NCBI GenBank assembly: GCA_002163975.1
Contig: CP019636.1
Span: 434,001-498,000, forward strand
Direction of reading: 5' to 3'
DNA length: 64,000 nucleotides
From: Nostocales cyanobacterium HT-58-2
GTDB lineage: Bacteria; Cyanobacteriota; Cyanobacteriia; Cyanobacteriales; Nostocaceae
Shown here: piece by piece, positions 30,615 through 38,242 of the stretch
Layout of the letters: every line of letters begins with the position of its first letter
How positions within the stretch are numbered: position 1 is the first letter of the stretch
The notes under the pieces: generated by a model
Told to the model about the DNA's origin: nothing
Databases searched by the model: none
What the model saw: the letters and a program-made list of their open reading frames with translations, nothing else
Made by a program: the position numbers and the translations under genes

Positions 30615-31430
30615 ATGGCTAGCCAAGCAGAAAATAAAGGTAAGCACAGTGCTGCTCATGACGAAACTTCAAGCAAGAAAGTCGCTCATAAAGATGAAGT
30701 AGATAGCAAAAAGCACAGTGCTACTAAAAATGAAGCAGACACCAACAAGCATGATGCTGATACCCACCAGGAGCTAGATTCACTTCTTTCTACGCTTGAG
30801 GGAGATGTTATTGCCCTCGATCCAGATGCTGCTCTAAGCATAATTGACCAGTGGCATGGTGAGTTGAATAAAGCGAAAGAACCAGAACTCAAAGAGATTG
30901 CAAATACCCTCAAGGAGCTAAAGCAATTCCTTAAAGGTGGCAAAGCTACAGGTCATGAGATTGGTGAAGTTCTGGTTGAAATTGGCGAACAAACAGCTAA
31001 TTTTGCATCTGAAGCCTCTAAAGAGCTAAAAACTCCACTGCAAAAACTAGGTAAGCAACTTACTAAAGCAGGCACTTCACTCGGCAAGGCAGAAGACCAG
31101 GAGCATATTGAACAAATTGAGTCCTTGGTAGAAAACCTTGAAGGAGACCCGACAAAGATTGATACAGAGGTTGCTCTCAATAGTATTGACACGTGGTACT
31201 CACTGCTCCACAAGTCTGAAGATGAGAATCTTAAAGAAATCGCCAATGGACTTAAGGAACTCAAGCAACTTCTCAAGCGCAGTAACCCCAAAGGTGCTGA
31301 CATAGGTGCAGTACTTATCCGACTTGGCGAACAAACTCAAGAAGCTGCTCATTCTGCTGGAAGGGGACTCAAAGGGCGAATTCAAAAACTGGGCAAAGTC
31401 CTGAGTAAAGTTGGCAAGTCTTTGGAGTAA
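30615..31430 (+). CDS. Helical protein with an internally duplicated ~100-residue domain
   Basis: 271 residues, very hydrophilic, no signal peptide. The first 50 residues are low-complexity, rich in Lys, His, Glu, Ala and Ser, and probably disordered. Two tandem copies of one helical domain follow (about 52-160 and 163-271). Shared landmarks are LEGD, ALxxID.WxxxLxK, LKEIANxLKELKQxLK, GxEIGxVLxxxGEQT and LQKLGKxLxKxGxSL. It has a good ribosome binding site (GGAGAG). I do not recognise a characterised family. Cyanobacterial proteins of this kind are annotated as hypothetical. The disordered, Lys/His-rich N-terminus recalls stress-protective proteins, but that is a guess. Confidence 0.85.
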   Translation: MASQAENKGKHSAAHDETSSKKVAHKDEVDSKKHSATKNEADTNKHDADTHQELDSLLSTLEGDVIALDPDAALSIIDQWHGELNKAKEPELKEIANTLKELKQFLKGGKATGHEIGEVLVEIGEQTANFASEASKELKTPLQKLGKQLTKAGTSLGKAEDQEHIEQIESLVENLEGDPTKIDTEVALNSIDTWYSLLHKSEDENLKEIANGLKELKQLLKRSNPKGADIGAVLIRLGEQTQEAAHSAGRGLKGRIQKLGKVLSKVGKSLE

Positions 31431-31469
31431 GCTAGGCTTTCTGCAAAAGTGTGATTTAAGGATATTTAG

Positions 31470-31530
31470 AACCACAGATGCACACAGATGAACACAGATA
31501 AATTATCAGTGTTCATCTGTGGTTTGATTT
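31470..31530. terminator. Long hairpin after the duplicated-domain gene
   Basis: ACACAGATGAACAC (31482-31495) pairs with GTGTTCATCTGTGG (31509-31522) with one mismatch; AACCACAGATG at 31470 offers an alternative left arm. TGATTTTC follows. The CACAGATG-ACACAGATGAACAC motif is widespread in bacterial genomes and may be a repeat reused as a terminator. Confidence 0.65.
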
Positions 31531-31579
31531 TCTCCCAATTAGACTTTTGCAAGAGACTCCTGCGCTCACATGGACATCA

Positions 31580-33262
31580 CTACAAACTCACCTCAGTCTG
31601 TACAACTCCCGCACGCTCATGACGGGCTGACAGTTTAACTGTGCCACCTTCGGGCGCACGCACAACCCATTCCACCTTCGCCCGGTCTTGAGTAGAATCT
31701 GTATGTCGCCTAATAGGAGTTGAGGGTTTATAGGCACGTCCTTCTAATTGACCCAACTCTTCACGCGGCTTCCCTGTTTCTAAAGTTGCACCAACAGGTA
31801 GCTCAATTTCACAGATACAGCCCCGCACCAGCTTTTTCTCTCGAGCTTTTTCGGTGATGTAAGTGGGTAGCCAGCCTGTATTTTGAATAACCAACCTTAC
31901 CCGATAAGTATCATTGCCCAAACTGTGGACACTTACTTCGTAAATCTCCAAGTAGGGAGAGATTAACAGATGCCATACTAACCAATCGGGAAAACGAGAA
32001 ATTTCTTTCTCTAAAAACTCTGGTGGTGGATTTGACCATGCATACATCGTATCCCAACCTCCCAGTTCAACTTCACCAAGTTGGGGATGGTTGAACGGAT
32101 ACCATTCGATGTAGCCTTTTCCTCCCAATTGTTCGTCGCTCCAGCGCAGTAGCTTGAGGTCATCTTCTAAAGGGTGTTCTCGTTGCCATTCAATATATTT
32201 ATACTCATTAATCCCTGCTTGGCGCTGAGGGCTCCAAACTTCTACCGTCCAGCCAAAAACACCCAAGTGTTCATAAATCCAGTCGTGGAAGGTACCACCG
32301 ATAACCTGTTTGGGGTGATAACGAAACTCATGAAATCCTGAGATAGCTGGGTATTGAGTTATCTCAGTCCCTTTTTTGCCGATGCGCTGGTAGGTACGCA
32401 AGTCTTGGACAGGTAATTCCTCATCGTTCGCATAGCTATAAGCGCGTAATAAAACACCACTGAATGTGTGGAACGTAGTCGCTCCCGTGATGTTAGGGTG
32501 AGTGCTAACAAATTCTACAAGCGATCGCACCTCTGGTTCAGATGTAGGATAAGGACCAGACCCTACCTGCTCATGCTCCTGTCGCCACATATTGGGAAAA
32601 TTGCGGTTCAAATCTAACCCCTCCTTTGCAGGCTGGAGGCGAATTTGAATTCCGTCGTAATTTTCTATACGTCCTTCTGGCAACACTCGGTAATATTGAC
32701 CACCTGTTTCTGTAGGTTCACGAGCAACCAACAGACGTGGTTCAGTGGGGCAGATTTTCCAGGCTCCGTTAGGATCAGGAATTCGCATCATCAAAATGCG
32801 GCGATCGCCATCTATATCTTCAATGACTAAACCGTCCTCATCTCCTTCATCATGGGGATAAGGACGGGTGCTGGAGCGAATAAATCTCGGCGAATCCGCC
32901 AATGCTAACTCAGCTCCATCTGGGTTGACACGGGGGCAAATGTAGAAGGCGCGGGTATCTAGACAACGGGTGATATCTGGGTGAGTTCCGTAGTTTGTGA
33001 CTAATGTTTGTAGGAGGTATAGACAAACACTCGATGCTGCGACTTCCGTGGCGTGGATATTGCCATCAACCCAGAAGGCTGGCTTTTGACGCTCCAAACC
33101 TGTCGTAAAATTGGTGACTGTGAGCAGCCAAATGTCACGTTCTTCGTAGCTCTTGCCGATGCTTTCTATCCTCACAAGCTCAGGAAATTCCTCAGCATAA
33201 GCATGGAGGATACGAGTTAAATCTTCATAACGGTAGTATTTATCGAACCGAACGTCTGGCAT
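31580..33262 (-). CDS. M14-family zinc carboxypeptidase
   Basis: 560 residues if started at the ATG giving MPDVRFDKYYRYEDL; an in-frame GTG 36 bases earlier is possible. Neither start has a clear ribosome binding site. The Zn ligands His70 and Glu73 are in GNIHATE. The substrate-binding Arg lies in LDLNRNFPNMW, and a third His is in TTFHTFSG. The catalytic Glu is probably in WTVEVWSP. A C-terminal beta-rich domain of about 140 residues follows. There is no signal peptide, so it probably acts in the cytoplasm on peptides. It also contains an acidic insert (PHDEGDEDGLVIEDIDGD) between the zinc site and the Arg motif. Its neighbours give no functional clue. Confidence 0.9.
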   Translation of the reverse strand: MPDVRFDKYYRYEDLTRILHAYAEEFPELVRIESIGKSYEERDIWLLTVTNFTTGLERQKPAFWVDGNIHATEVAASSVCLYLLQTLVTNYGTHPDITRCLDTRAFYICPRVNPDGAELALADSPRFIRSSTRPYPHDEGDEDGLVIEDIDGDRRILMMRIPDPNGAWKICPTEPRLLVAREPTETGGQYYRVLPEGRIENYDGIQIRLQPAKEGLDLNRNFPNMWRQEHEQVGSGPYPTSEPEVRSLVEFVSTHPNITGATTFHTFSGVLLRAYSYANDEELPVQDLRTYQRIGKKGTEITQYPAISGFHEFRYHPKQVIGGTFHDWIYEHLGVFGWTVEVWSPQRQAGINEYKYIEWQREHPLEDDLKLLRWSDEQLGGKGYIEWYPFNHPQLGEVELGGWDTMYAWSNPPPEFLEKEISRFPDWLVWHLLISPYLEIYEVSVHSLGNDTYRVRLVIQNTGWLPTYITEKAREKKLVRGCICEIELPVGATLETGKPREELGQLEGRAYKPSTPIRRHTDSTQDRAKVEWVVRAPEGGTVKLSARHERAGVVQTEVSL

Positions 33263-33381
33263 GGGACAAACAAGGTTGCAATGAGCTAAGGATGACACAT
33301 TTCACTGCTCATTTTTCAGATTAGACTTTGTGGATTGAGGTGAATATAGCGATTCTCGCTCGTATAGAATACACGCATACG

Positions 33382-33409
33382 GTAGGGGCACGGTATGCCG
33401 TGCCCCTAC
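33382..33409. repeat. GTAGGGGCACGG palindrome
   Basis: GTAGGGGCACGG (33382-33393) faces its perfect complement CCGTGCCCCTAC (33398-33409) across four bases. This is a common interspersed palindrome of cyanobacteria. Confidence 0.85.
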
Positions 33410-33449
33410 AAACAAACTCTATTGCACTCAATTGAGAACTGCTATAAAT

Positions 33450-33525
33450 GTAGGATCGGTTAGCGAAGTGTAACCCATGCTATTCTTTGCAACTGATGCG
33501 TTACGCCAAGGCTAACGCATCCTAC
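33450..33525 (+). repeat. Left composite inverted repeat flanking the 21-bp array
   Basis: 76 bp running from GTAGGATCGG to GCATCCTAC. It consists of two hairpin-forming parts joined by ATGCTATTCTTTGCAACTG. Its reverse complement matches 33865-33942 at roughly 85 percent by eye. Confidence 0.85.
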
Positions 33526-33542
33526 TGGCGCTGGTTCTTTAC

Positions 33543-33836
33543 ACTCGTTGATGAGTTGTAAAAATTCATTCACAAGCATCTAAGACTCATTCACCAGTTC
33601 TAAACACTCGTCCACAAGTTGTAAAGATTCATTTAGGAGGATGAAACACTCGTTGACCAGTTCTAAATACTCGTCCACGAGGTGCAAACACTCATGCGTG
33701 AGTATCAAACACTCATGCATGAGTTCCAAACACTCGTCTGTGAGCATCAAACACTCGTGTACGAGGTGCAAACACTCATTTGTGAGTATCAAACACTCAT
33801 GCACGAGTTTCAAACACTCGTCAACAAAGTACTGAT
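33543..33836. repeat. 21-bp tandem array, 14 diverged units, non-coding
   Basis: Fourteen consecutive 21-mers begin with ACTCRT (two with ATTCAT) and mostly end with AAAC. Unit 3 matches the kinase-array consensus ACTCGTTCATCTATCTCAGAT in the same phase at 12 of 21 positions, with most differences being transitions. Read on the minus strand it gives heptapeptides such as LVNECFI and LVDEYLE, close to [14 protein letters not shown] from the antisense of the kinase arrays. Confidence 0.9.
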
Positions 33837-33864
33837 ACTTGCTAAGTAGGCGGACAGAATTTTT

Positions 33865-33942
33865 GTAGGATGCGTTAGGCGTAGCCGTAACGCATCAATT
33901 GTAAAGAACAGCATGGGTTACGCTTCGCGCTTCCCATCCTAC
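33865..33942 (-). repeat. Right composite inverted repeat flanking the 21-bp array
   Basis: 78 bp running from GTAGGATGCG to CCCATCCTAC, the inverted counterpart of 33450-33525. It includes the shared core ATGCTGTTCTTTACAATTG on the minus strand. Confidence 0.85.
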
Positions 33943-33966
33943 ATTTATTCCTAAATTGCTGTTCCA

Positions 33967-34611
33967 TCAAAAATATTGCTTCAAAACATACGTAATCGCC
34001 GCACTAAACGGGATGTACCGTCCATCTGCATCTGGTTTCTGATAACCTTGAGCAAGGAGTTGTATCTCTGCATCGGTCAACCCATCAGTACCCAGCAACG
34101 CTGTATCAATAGCTGCACGTCTCATTCTTCTCAATTTATCAATACCGAGGGCTAGTTTTTGAATTGTCGTTTTAGCAGCGATTTGTTTATCTGGGTTATC
34201 TGTTGGCAGAATTTCCCCGAAACCAGAGTACTTAAAGTAATCTGCACATTTTGGATCTAAGGGTGAAATCATCATTTCCTCATCAAACCAGGCGTGTTTT
34301 TTATGTCCACAATGCACAGGTACACGAGGTCTGTGTTCATCTTCGCCTTGGCATGAAGCAATAAGATTAGTGTACTCAAATGTCAACTGTCTATAAACAC
34401 TCTTGGGTCTATAATGTTCGATATGACATTGCTTTCTAGCTATAGACATACCACAGTAGCAACAAATAAAACCTTGCTCCTGTAGCAGCGATTGGTACAC
34501 CTCATTTTTGATTGATTGCGGGAAGGATTTCCAATCAGGCGTTCTTTTACCTAGTTTTTGCTTCCATTTCGTTAAGCTATCCGGTTCTTGAGTCTTTTGG
34601 ATATACTTCAT
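33967..34611 (-). CDS. ptuB: HNH endonuclease PtuB of a Septu-like defence pair
   Basis: 214 residues. The HNH core reads ICCYCGMSIARKQCHIEHYRPK, then FEYTNLIASCQG. Cys50/51 and Cys53 with later Cys87 and Cys101 can bind zinc; His63-Ile-Glu-His66 and Asn82 form the HNH triad. The overall layout matches the TIGR02646-type nucleases that accompany PtuA ATPases and retron Ec78. Its ATG overlaps the ptuA stop by 4 bases (ATGA), so the two are translationally coupled. In Septu systems the ATPase senses phage infection and the HNH enzyme cuts nucleic acid, stopping phage growth. The fold call is strong; anti-phage activity is inferred from the family. Confidence 0.88.
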   Translation of the reverse strand: MKYIQKTQEPDSLTKWKQKLGKRTPDWKSFPQSIKNEVYQSLLQEQGFICCYCGMSIARKQCHIEHYRPKSVYRQLTFEYTNLIASCQGEDEHRPRVPVHCGHKKHAWFDEEMMISPLDPKCADYFKYSGFGEILPTDNPDKQIAAKTTIQKLALGIDKLRRMRRAAIDTALLGTDGLTDAEIQLLAQGYQKPDADGRYIPFSAAITYVLKQYF

Positions 34612-36005
34612 CGATTGAGAATTTCCTTGCGTCGAATAAGGACATCTGCTCTGACAAACTCCGGATCGTCTTCTCCTATTTCATCGGCTAAGTTTTGGCG
34701 CAATTGCTTAGCGCGATCAAGATGTCCCTGGTCAATCAATCTAAATAAATCACGGAGGCTTTCTTTAATTTCCTGCGGTCTTTCAGAGACACCCATCAGG
34801 TCTTCTAAAATCTGATTGCTATCTCTGCCAAACGAATTTTCAGGACGATCCGCAACAATACCATCAGGTGTTGGTTGTAGTAGGTAGATGCTATCAGGTT
34901 TGATATGACTCACCACCTGTGGTGAATGGGTGGTGATAATAAACTGGCAATTGGGGAATGTTTTGCTCAAAGCTGTAATAACTTGGCGTTGCCATTTTGG
35001 GTGCAGATGCAGTTCTATTTCATCAATGAGAACAACTCCCTTCCCGTGGAGTGGATTTTCTAAACCTGGGTTGGCAATTGCTAAGCGTCTTGCCAAATCT
35101 CCCACCATTGCCAGTAAACATTTTTCGCCATCAGATAACTGATTGACAATGAATTCCCGACCTTGTTTTTTTACAGTCATCCGCAAGGGCGATCGCTCAA
35201 CTCGTAAATCTGAAAAATCTGGCTGCAAAGATGATACTGCTTTTCTGACTGCTTGCAACTGCTTGTCTCGATGGTCAGGGTTATCTCTTCGCAATTGGTT
35301 TTCTAAATCTTCTCGGTTTCTAAACCATTCAAAGAAGCCTTTGAAGTCAATTCTTCCTCCAGTCAGTGCTTGGTCATAAGCATTTCTTTGAGTCAACAAA
35401 TATTCCTCAGAAATTTCCAAAGGCATATCAAGAACAGCGCGATTTACTGGATAGTAAACTGCCAAAGGTATGCTAGCGTTTTCTTTATTTGCTAACTGCT
35501 CATTTATATCATCCACTACCCTTTTTAAAGGGTCTAAACTCACTTCATCAGCTTCTATTTGGTTTAGCACTTCTGAGACTACTTGCAATGCTTTTGTCAA
35601 GTCATTACCACGCTTCAGTTGTTGCAAGCGTTGTCCACCAAGACCATCTATCAAAGATTTGATAGCCTCCAACCGTGCTTCACCCGACTTTTTAGGAGAT
35701 TTGCCCTCTTCCCTCTTCTGGCTTAAAGACCAAGTTATTTCTTCTTCTCCATTGAGAGAAACTGTTATTTCAATCTGTGTTTCTCTCTGTCCATTGCTGA
35801 TGTCTTGTTCGTTTAAGAAACGTGTAGAATTATTATCTTGAATTTGCCCTGTCATCTGTGACAAAAGAATAGCAAGACAGTCAAGAATACTAGATTTGCC
35901 CACACCATTGACACCGATAAGTACAGTTGGACCCATATCATCAAAATCCAGCGTCAAATCACCGATTCCACGGAAAGAGTTCATGTTGAGGCGCTTGACT
36001 TTCAT
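34608..36005 (-). CDS. ptuA: AAA ATPase PtuA of a Septu-like defence pair
   Basis: 465 residues from MKVKRLNMNSFRGIGDL, the usual start of RecF/SMC-like ATPases. An open frame extends 29 codons further upstream, but that part is encoded by heptanucleotide repeats and I exclude it. Walker A is GVNGVGKSS (31-39, Lys37). The middle part is helical. The ABC signature is LSDGEKCLLAM, Walker B is GVVLIDEIELHLHP, and the switch His is in IITTHSPQVV. With the overlapping HNH gene it matches type I Septu. The ATPase domain is normal in all motifs, so the pair looks functional. No retron reverse transcriptase or ncRNA is visible beside it. Confidence 0.88.
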   Translation of the reverse strand: MKVKRLNMNSFRGIGDLTLDFDDMGPTVLIGVNGVGKSSILDCLAILLSQMTGQIQDNNSTRFLNEQDISNGQRETQIEITVSLNGEEEITWSLSQKREEGKSPKKSGEARLEAIKSLIDGLGGQRLQQLKRGNDLTKALQVVSEVLNQIEADEVSLDPLKRVVDDINEQLANKENASIPLAVYYPVNRAVLDMPLEISEEYLLTQRNAYDQALTGGRIDFKGFFEWFRNREDLENQLRRDNPDHRDKQLQAVRKAVSSLQPDFSDLRVERSPLRMTVKKQGREFIVNQLSDGEKCLLAMVGDLARRLAIANPGLENPLHGKGVVLIDEIELHLHPKWQRQVITALSKTFPNCQFIITTHSPQVVSHIKPDSIYLLQPTPDGIVADRPENSFGRDSNQILEDLMGVSERPQEIKESLRDLFRLIDQGHLDRAKQLRQNLADEIGEDDPEFVRADVLIRRKEILNR

Positions 36006-36050
36006 AAGTGGTAACTCATTGAAATTGCACGTCGGACTCGTGAGGGTCGT

Positions 36051-36144
36051 CGACCAGTGACCAGTGACCAAGGAACAGTGACCAGTGACCAAAAACCGAC
36101 AACGATACTGATAACTGATAACTGGTAACTGGTAACTGATAACT
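36051..36144. repeat. Heptanucleotide repeats upstream of ptuA
   Basis: Tandem CAGTGAC units (about 36055-36100) are followed by TAACTGA/TAACTGG units (about 36106-36144). The same TAACTGA type occurs at 15715-15766. They fill the gap between ptuA and the phosphoesterase gene, where the ptuA promoter would be expected. Confidence 0.8.
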
Positions 36145-36155
36145 ACAAAAGCTGA

Positions 36156-37073
36156 TTAAGCTGATTTGAGTGGAACAATACCTTTATCAAAAATACTATT
36201 ATCGGTACCGATGCCACTTATTTCTATTCTATCTGCATAAACCTCATAGGCAGCAAAACTCAACTTTTCTGCAGAATATTCTGTCCATTCGGAACGTCCA
36301 ACAGGACGAGTCCCTGCACCTCCACCACATATTAAATAAGTCGTTCCATTAATAGAACGAGTGCGTTCATAATGATGCTCGTGACCATTTATATAGAGTT
36401 GAACACCGTATTTTTGAAATAATGGAGTAAAGGTTTTAATAAAAGTTGGATTACTACCATAGACACCCGATGCATAAACTGGATGATGACCAAAGACAAC
36501 TTTCCAAGGAGCATTACTACTACTTAATTCTTGCTCTAACCATTTTAGCTGCGTTTCCCAATCAGCATTTGTGTTAGTATCTAGGGCAAAAAATTGCACA
36601 TTCTCACGGCGAAATGTGTAATAACGCCCCTTCATATTAAAGCCGACATACTTAAGTTGAAGGTTGCCGTTTTCCGTACGAATATCATGATTTCCGAGAG
36701 CAGCCTGAAATTTTACACCTTGCTGGAGTAAAGGTGCATAAGGACGCTCAAACACTGCACCAATTTTTTCCATTTCGCCATTGGTGTAGATATTATCACC
36801 AGCTAAAACCACCAAATCATAAGGGTTTTGACTGTGATGGCGAGTCATGGCTTTAGCGACGGCGTACTGTCCTTGATCTCCAGTCCCTGTATCTGCAACA
36901 GAAACAAAACGGAATAACAAGTCGTTTTTCGCTGGACTGGGAGGCGTTGCTACTTTAGATGCAGCCGCAATACCAGCGTTTTTGCCGGCTTGACGAGTGA
37001 CACAACCTAAAAATCCTAAACCAATGGCGCTGAGGCTACTAAAAAACAAAAATTGACGACGTTTCAGCTTCAT
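36156..37073 (-). CDS. Calcineurin-like metallophosphoesterase (purple acid phosphatase-like), exported lipoprotein
   Basis: 305 residues. The N-terminus MKLKRRQFLFFSSLSAIG with FLGC at 21-24 combines a twin-arginine-like motif and a lipobox, so it is probably exported and lipid-anchored. The metal-binding motifs are in order: ADTGTGDQ, VLAGDNIY, ALGNHD, VFGHHPVY and INGHEHHYERT. These give a two-metal phosphatase of the purple acid phosphatase / alkaline D-type class. It may release phosphate from organic esters outside the cytoplasm. I see no Pho box in the short upstream region. The exact substrate is unknown. Confidence 0.88.
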   Translation of the reverse strand: MKLKRRQFLFFSSLSAIGLGFLGCVTRQAGKNAGIAAASKVATPPSPAKNDLLFRFVSVADTGTGDQGQYAVAKAMTRHHSQNPYDLVVLAGDNIYTNGEMEKIGAVFERPYAPLLQQGVKFQAALGNHDIRTENGNLQLKYVGFNMKGRYYTFRRENVQFFALDTNTNADWETQLKWLEQELSSSNAPWKVVFGHHPVYASGVYGSNPTFIKTFTPLFQKYGVQLYINGHEHHYERTRSINGTTYLICGGGAGTRPVGRSEWTEYSAEKLSFAAYEVYADRIEISGIGTDNSIFDKGIVPLKSA

Positions 37074-37200
37074 AGATTACCAAAATCAATAAATAGTAAA
37101 GTATAGCCGAAGCAATGAAGTGATAAATTAGGGCTGAGGAGGCTGCACCCGCAAGAATATAGTCTCTTGTCTTTGATTCGCAGCCGTTGGTGAAAGTTCC

Positions 37201-38142
37201 ATGTCCCAAGACAATCAAAATTCACAACCACCATTCTCACCAGAACCGGAAGCGAATCAGCAGCAGCCGACGGTTGACCAGAAAGCTCAACCTCCCCAAA
37301 AACAATACCAGAGAGTCCAGCCAATTTGGAAGGCTACAATTCTCCGAATTCTGAGAGGGACAATTGGGGTCCTACAAGCAACAGTAGAGCAATTGGAAAC
37401 AGCACCTGCGCCTAGTGCAGAGGAAACCCCGGGTTTTTTCCAGAAGCTTCAACTTGGGTGGAGTGCAGCTTTAGGTAAAATTCGCTCATTTTTGCCACAA
37501 AACTTATCAACAAAGTTGTCAGATACGGCTTTGACAGGGATTATTGCTGGACTTGCTGTCATTCTTGTTTGGACAACTTCTCATCTCTTCGCTGGTCAGC
37601 CTACTGAAGTGGCGACTGTTCCACCAACTGAAGAAGCACCGCCAGCAACAATAACGACTCCACCAACGACTCCACCAGAGGTAGAAGCACCTTCCACACC
37701 ACCAACAGCCGAAGAAACTCCGCCGCCTGTAGAGGAAATTGCACCGCCACCAGTTGCTGAGGAAATCCCGCCGCCAGTCGAAGAAACTCCGCCACCAGAA
37801 CCAGAACCGACTCCCACCCCAACCATACTTTTGACGCCAGAGCAAATCTTGATTGCATCTATCGAAAATCAAGTGGCGGAGATTAGCGATCGCTTTGCCT
37901 CCGGTTTGGTACAGTCGATTCAAGCCAACTTCCGTAGCAGTCGTCTCGCTGTGACCATTAGTGATGAATGGTATAACCTCAAACAATCACAACAGGACAA
38001 ACTCTTGGCACAAATATTGGAACGTTCTAATGAACTGGATTTCAGCCATTTGGATATTGTGGACTCACAGGGTAGGCTGGTAGCACGGAATCCTGTTGTG
38101 GGAACTGGGATGATTGTTTTTCAACGGCGATCGTTCAGTTGA
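37201..38142 (+). CDS. Proline-rich single-pass membrane protein
   Basis: 313 residues. The N-terminal 45 residues are Pro/Gln-rich, and a weakly amphipathic helix region follows. One membrane segment lies at about 112-130 (GIIAGLAVILVWTTSHLF), with a long Pro/Glu/Thr linker (about 135-215, many PPPVEE units) and a compact C-terminal domain (about 216-313). The layout suggests an anchor and stalk that hold a small domain in the periplasm. Conserved proteins of this kind occur in cyanobacteria without known function. It diverges from the phosphoesterase gene, with 127 bases between. Confidence 0.75.
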   Translation: MSQDNQNSQPPFSPEPEANQQQPTVDQKAQPPQKQYQRVQPIWKATILRILRGTIGVLQATVEQLETAPAPSAEETPGFFQKLQLGWSAALGKIRSFLPQNLSTKLSDTALTGIIAGLAVILVWTTSHLFAGQPTEVATVPPTEEAPPATITTPPTTPPEVEAPSTPPTAEETPPPVEEIAPPPVAEEIPPPVEETPPPEPEPTPTPTILLTPEQILIASIENQVAEISDRFASGLVQSIQANFRSSRLAVTISDEWYNLKQSQQDKLLAQILERSNELDFSHLDIVDSQGRLVARNPVVGTGMIVFQRRSFS

Positions 38143-38242
38143 AAACTAGAGCAAAAATTGGTCAAAAATTGGTGTTGTATAAGATTTTTGATTTTTAACC
38201 ATAGTAAAATTTGACAAAAACTATTGTTAAAAACCAATAGAT

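Larger units (their letters stand above)
33263..33966. other. Repeat island between the M14 peptidase and the ptuB gene
   Basis: No gene is supported. From left to right the island holds a GTAGGGGCACGG palindrome, a 76-bp composite repeat, fourteen 21-bp units, and an inverted copy of the composite repeat that ends 25 bases before the ptuB stop region. The parts are listed separately. A 77-codon open frame on the minus strand is a by-product of the 21-base period. Confidence 0.85.

Noticed and set aside
33580..33813. 77-codon minus-strand ORF made only of heptads
   Set aside because: Entirely within the non-coding 21-bp array, with no ribosome binding site and no other protein-like sequence. 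Annotated as a repeat.
33543..33836. Possible CRISPR array
   Set aside because: Units are contiguous 21-mers without unique spacers, and no cas genes are nearby. The same applies to the two coding arrays.
36006..36092. 29-codon N-terminal extension of ptuA
   Set aside because: Encoded by CAGTGAC heptamer repeats, while the conserved ATPase N-terminus starts at MKVKRLN.
37519..37986. Antisense ORFs rich in Trp or Gly/Ser over the proline-rich linker
   Set aside because: Mirror images of the repetitive CCA/GAA codons of the sense gene.
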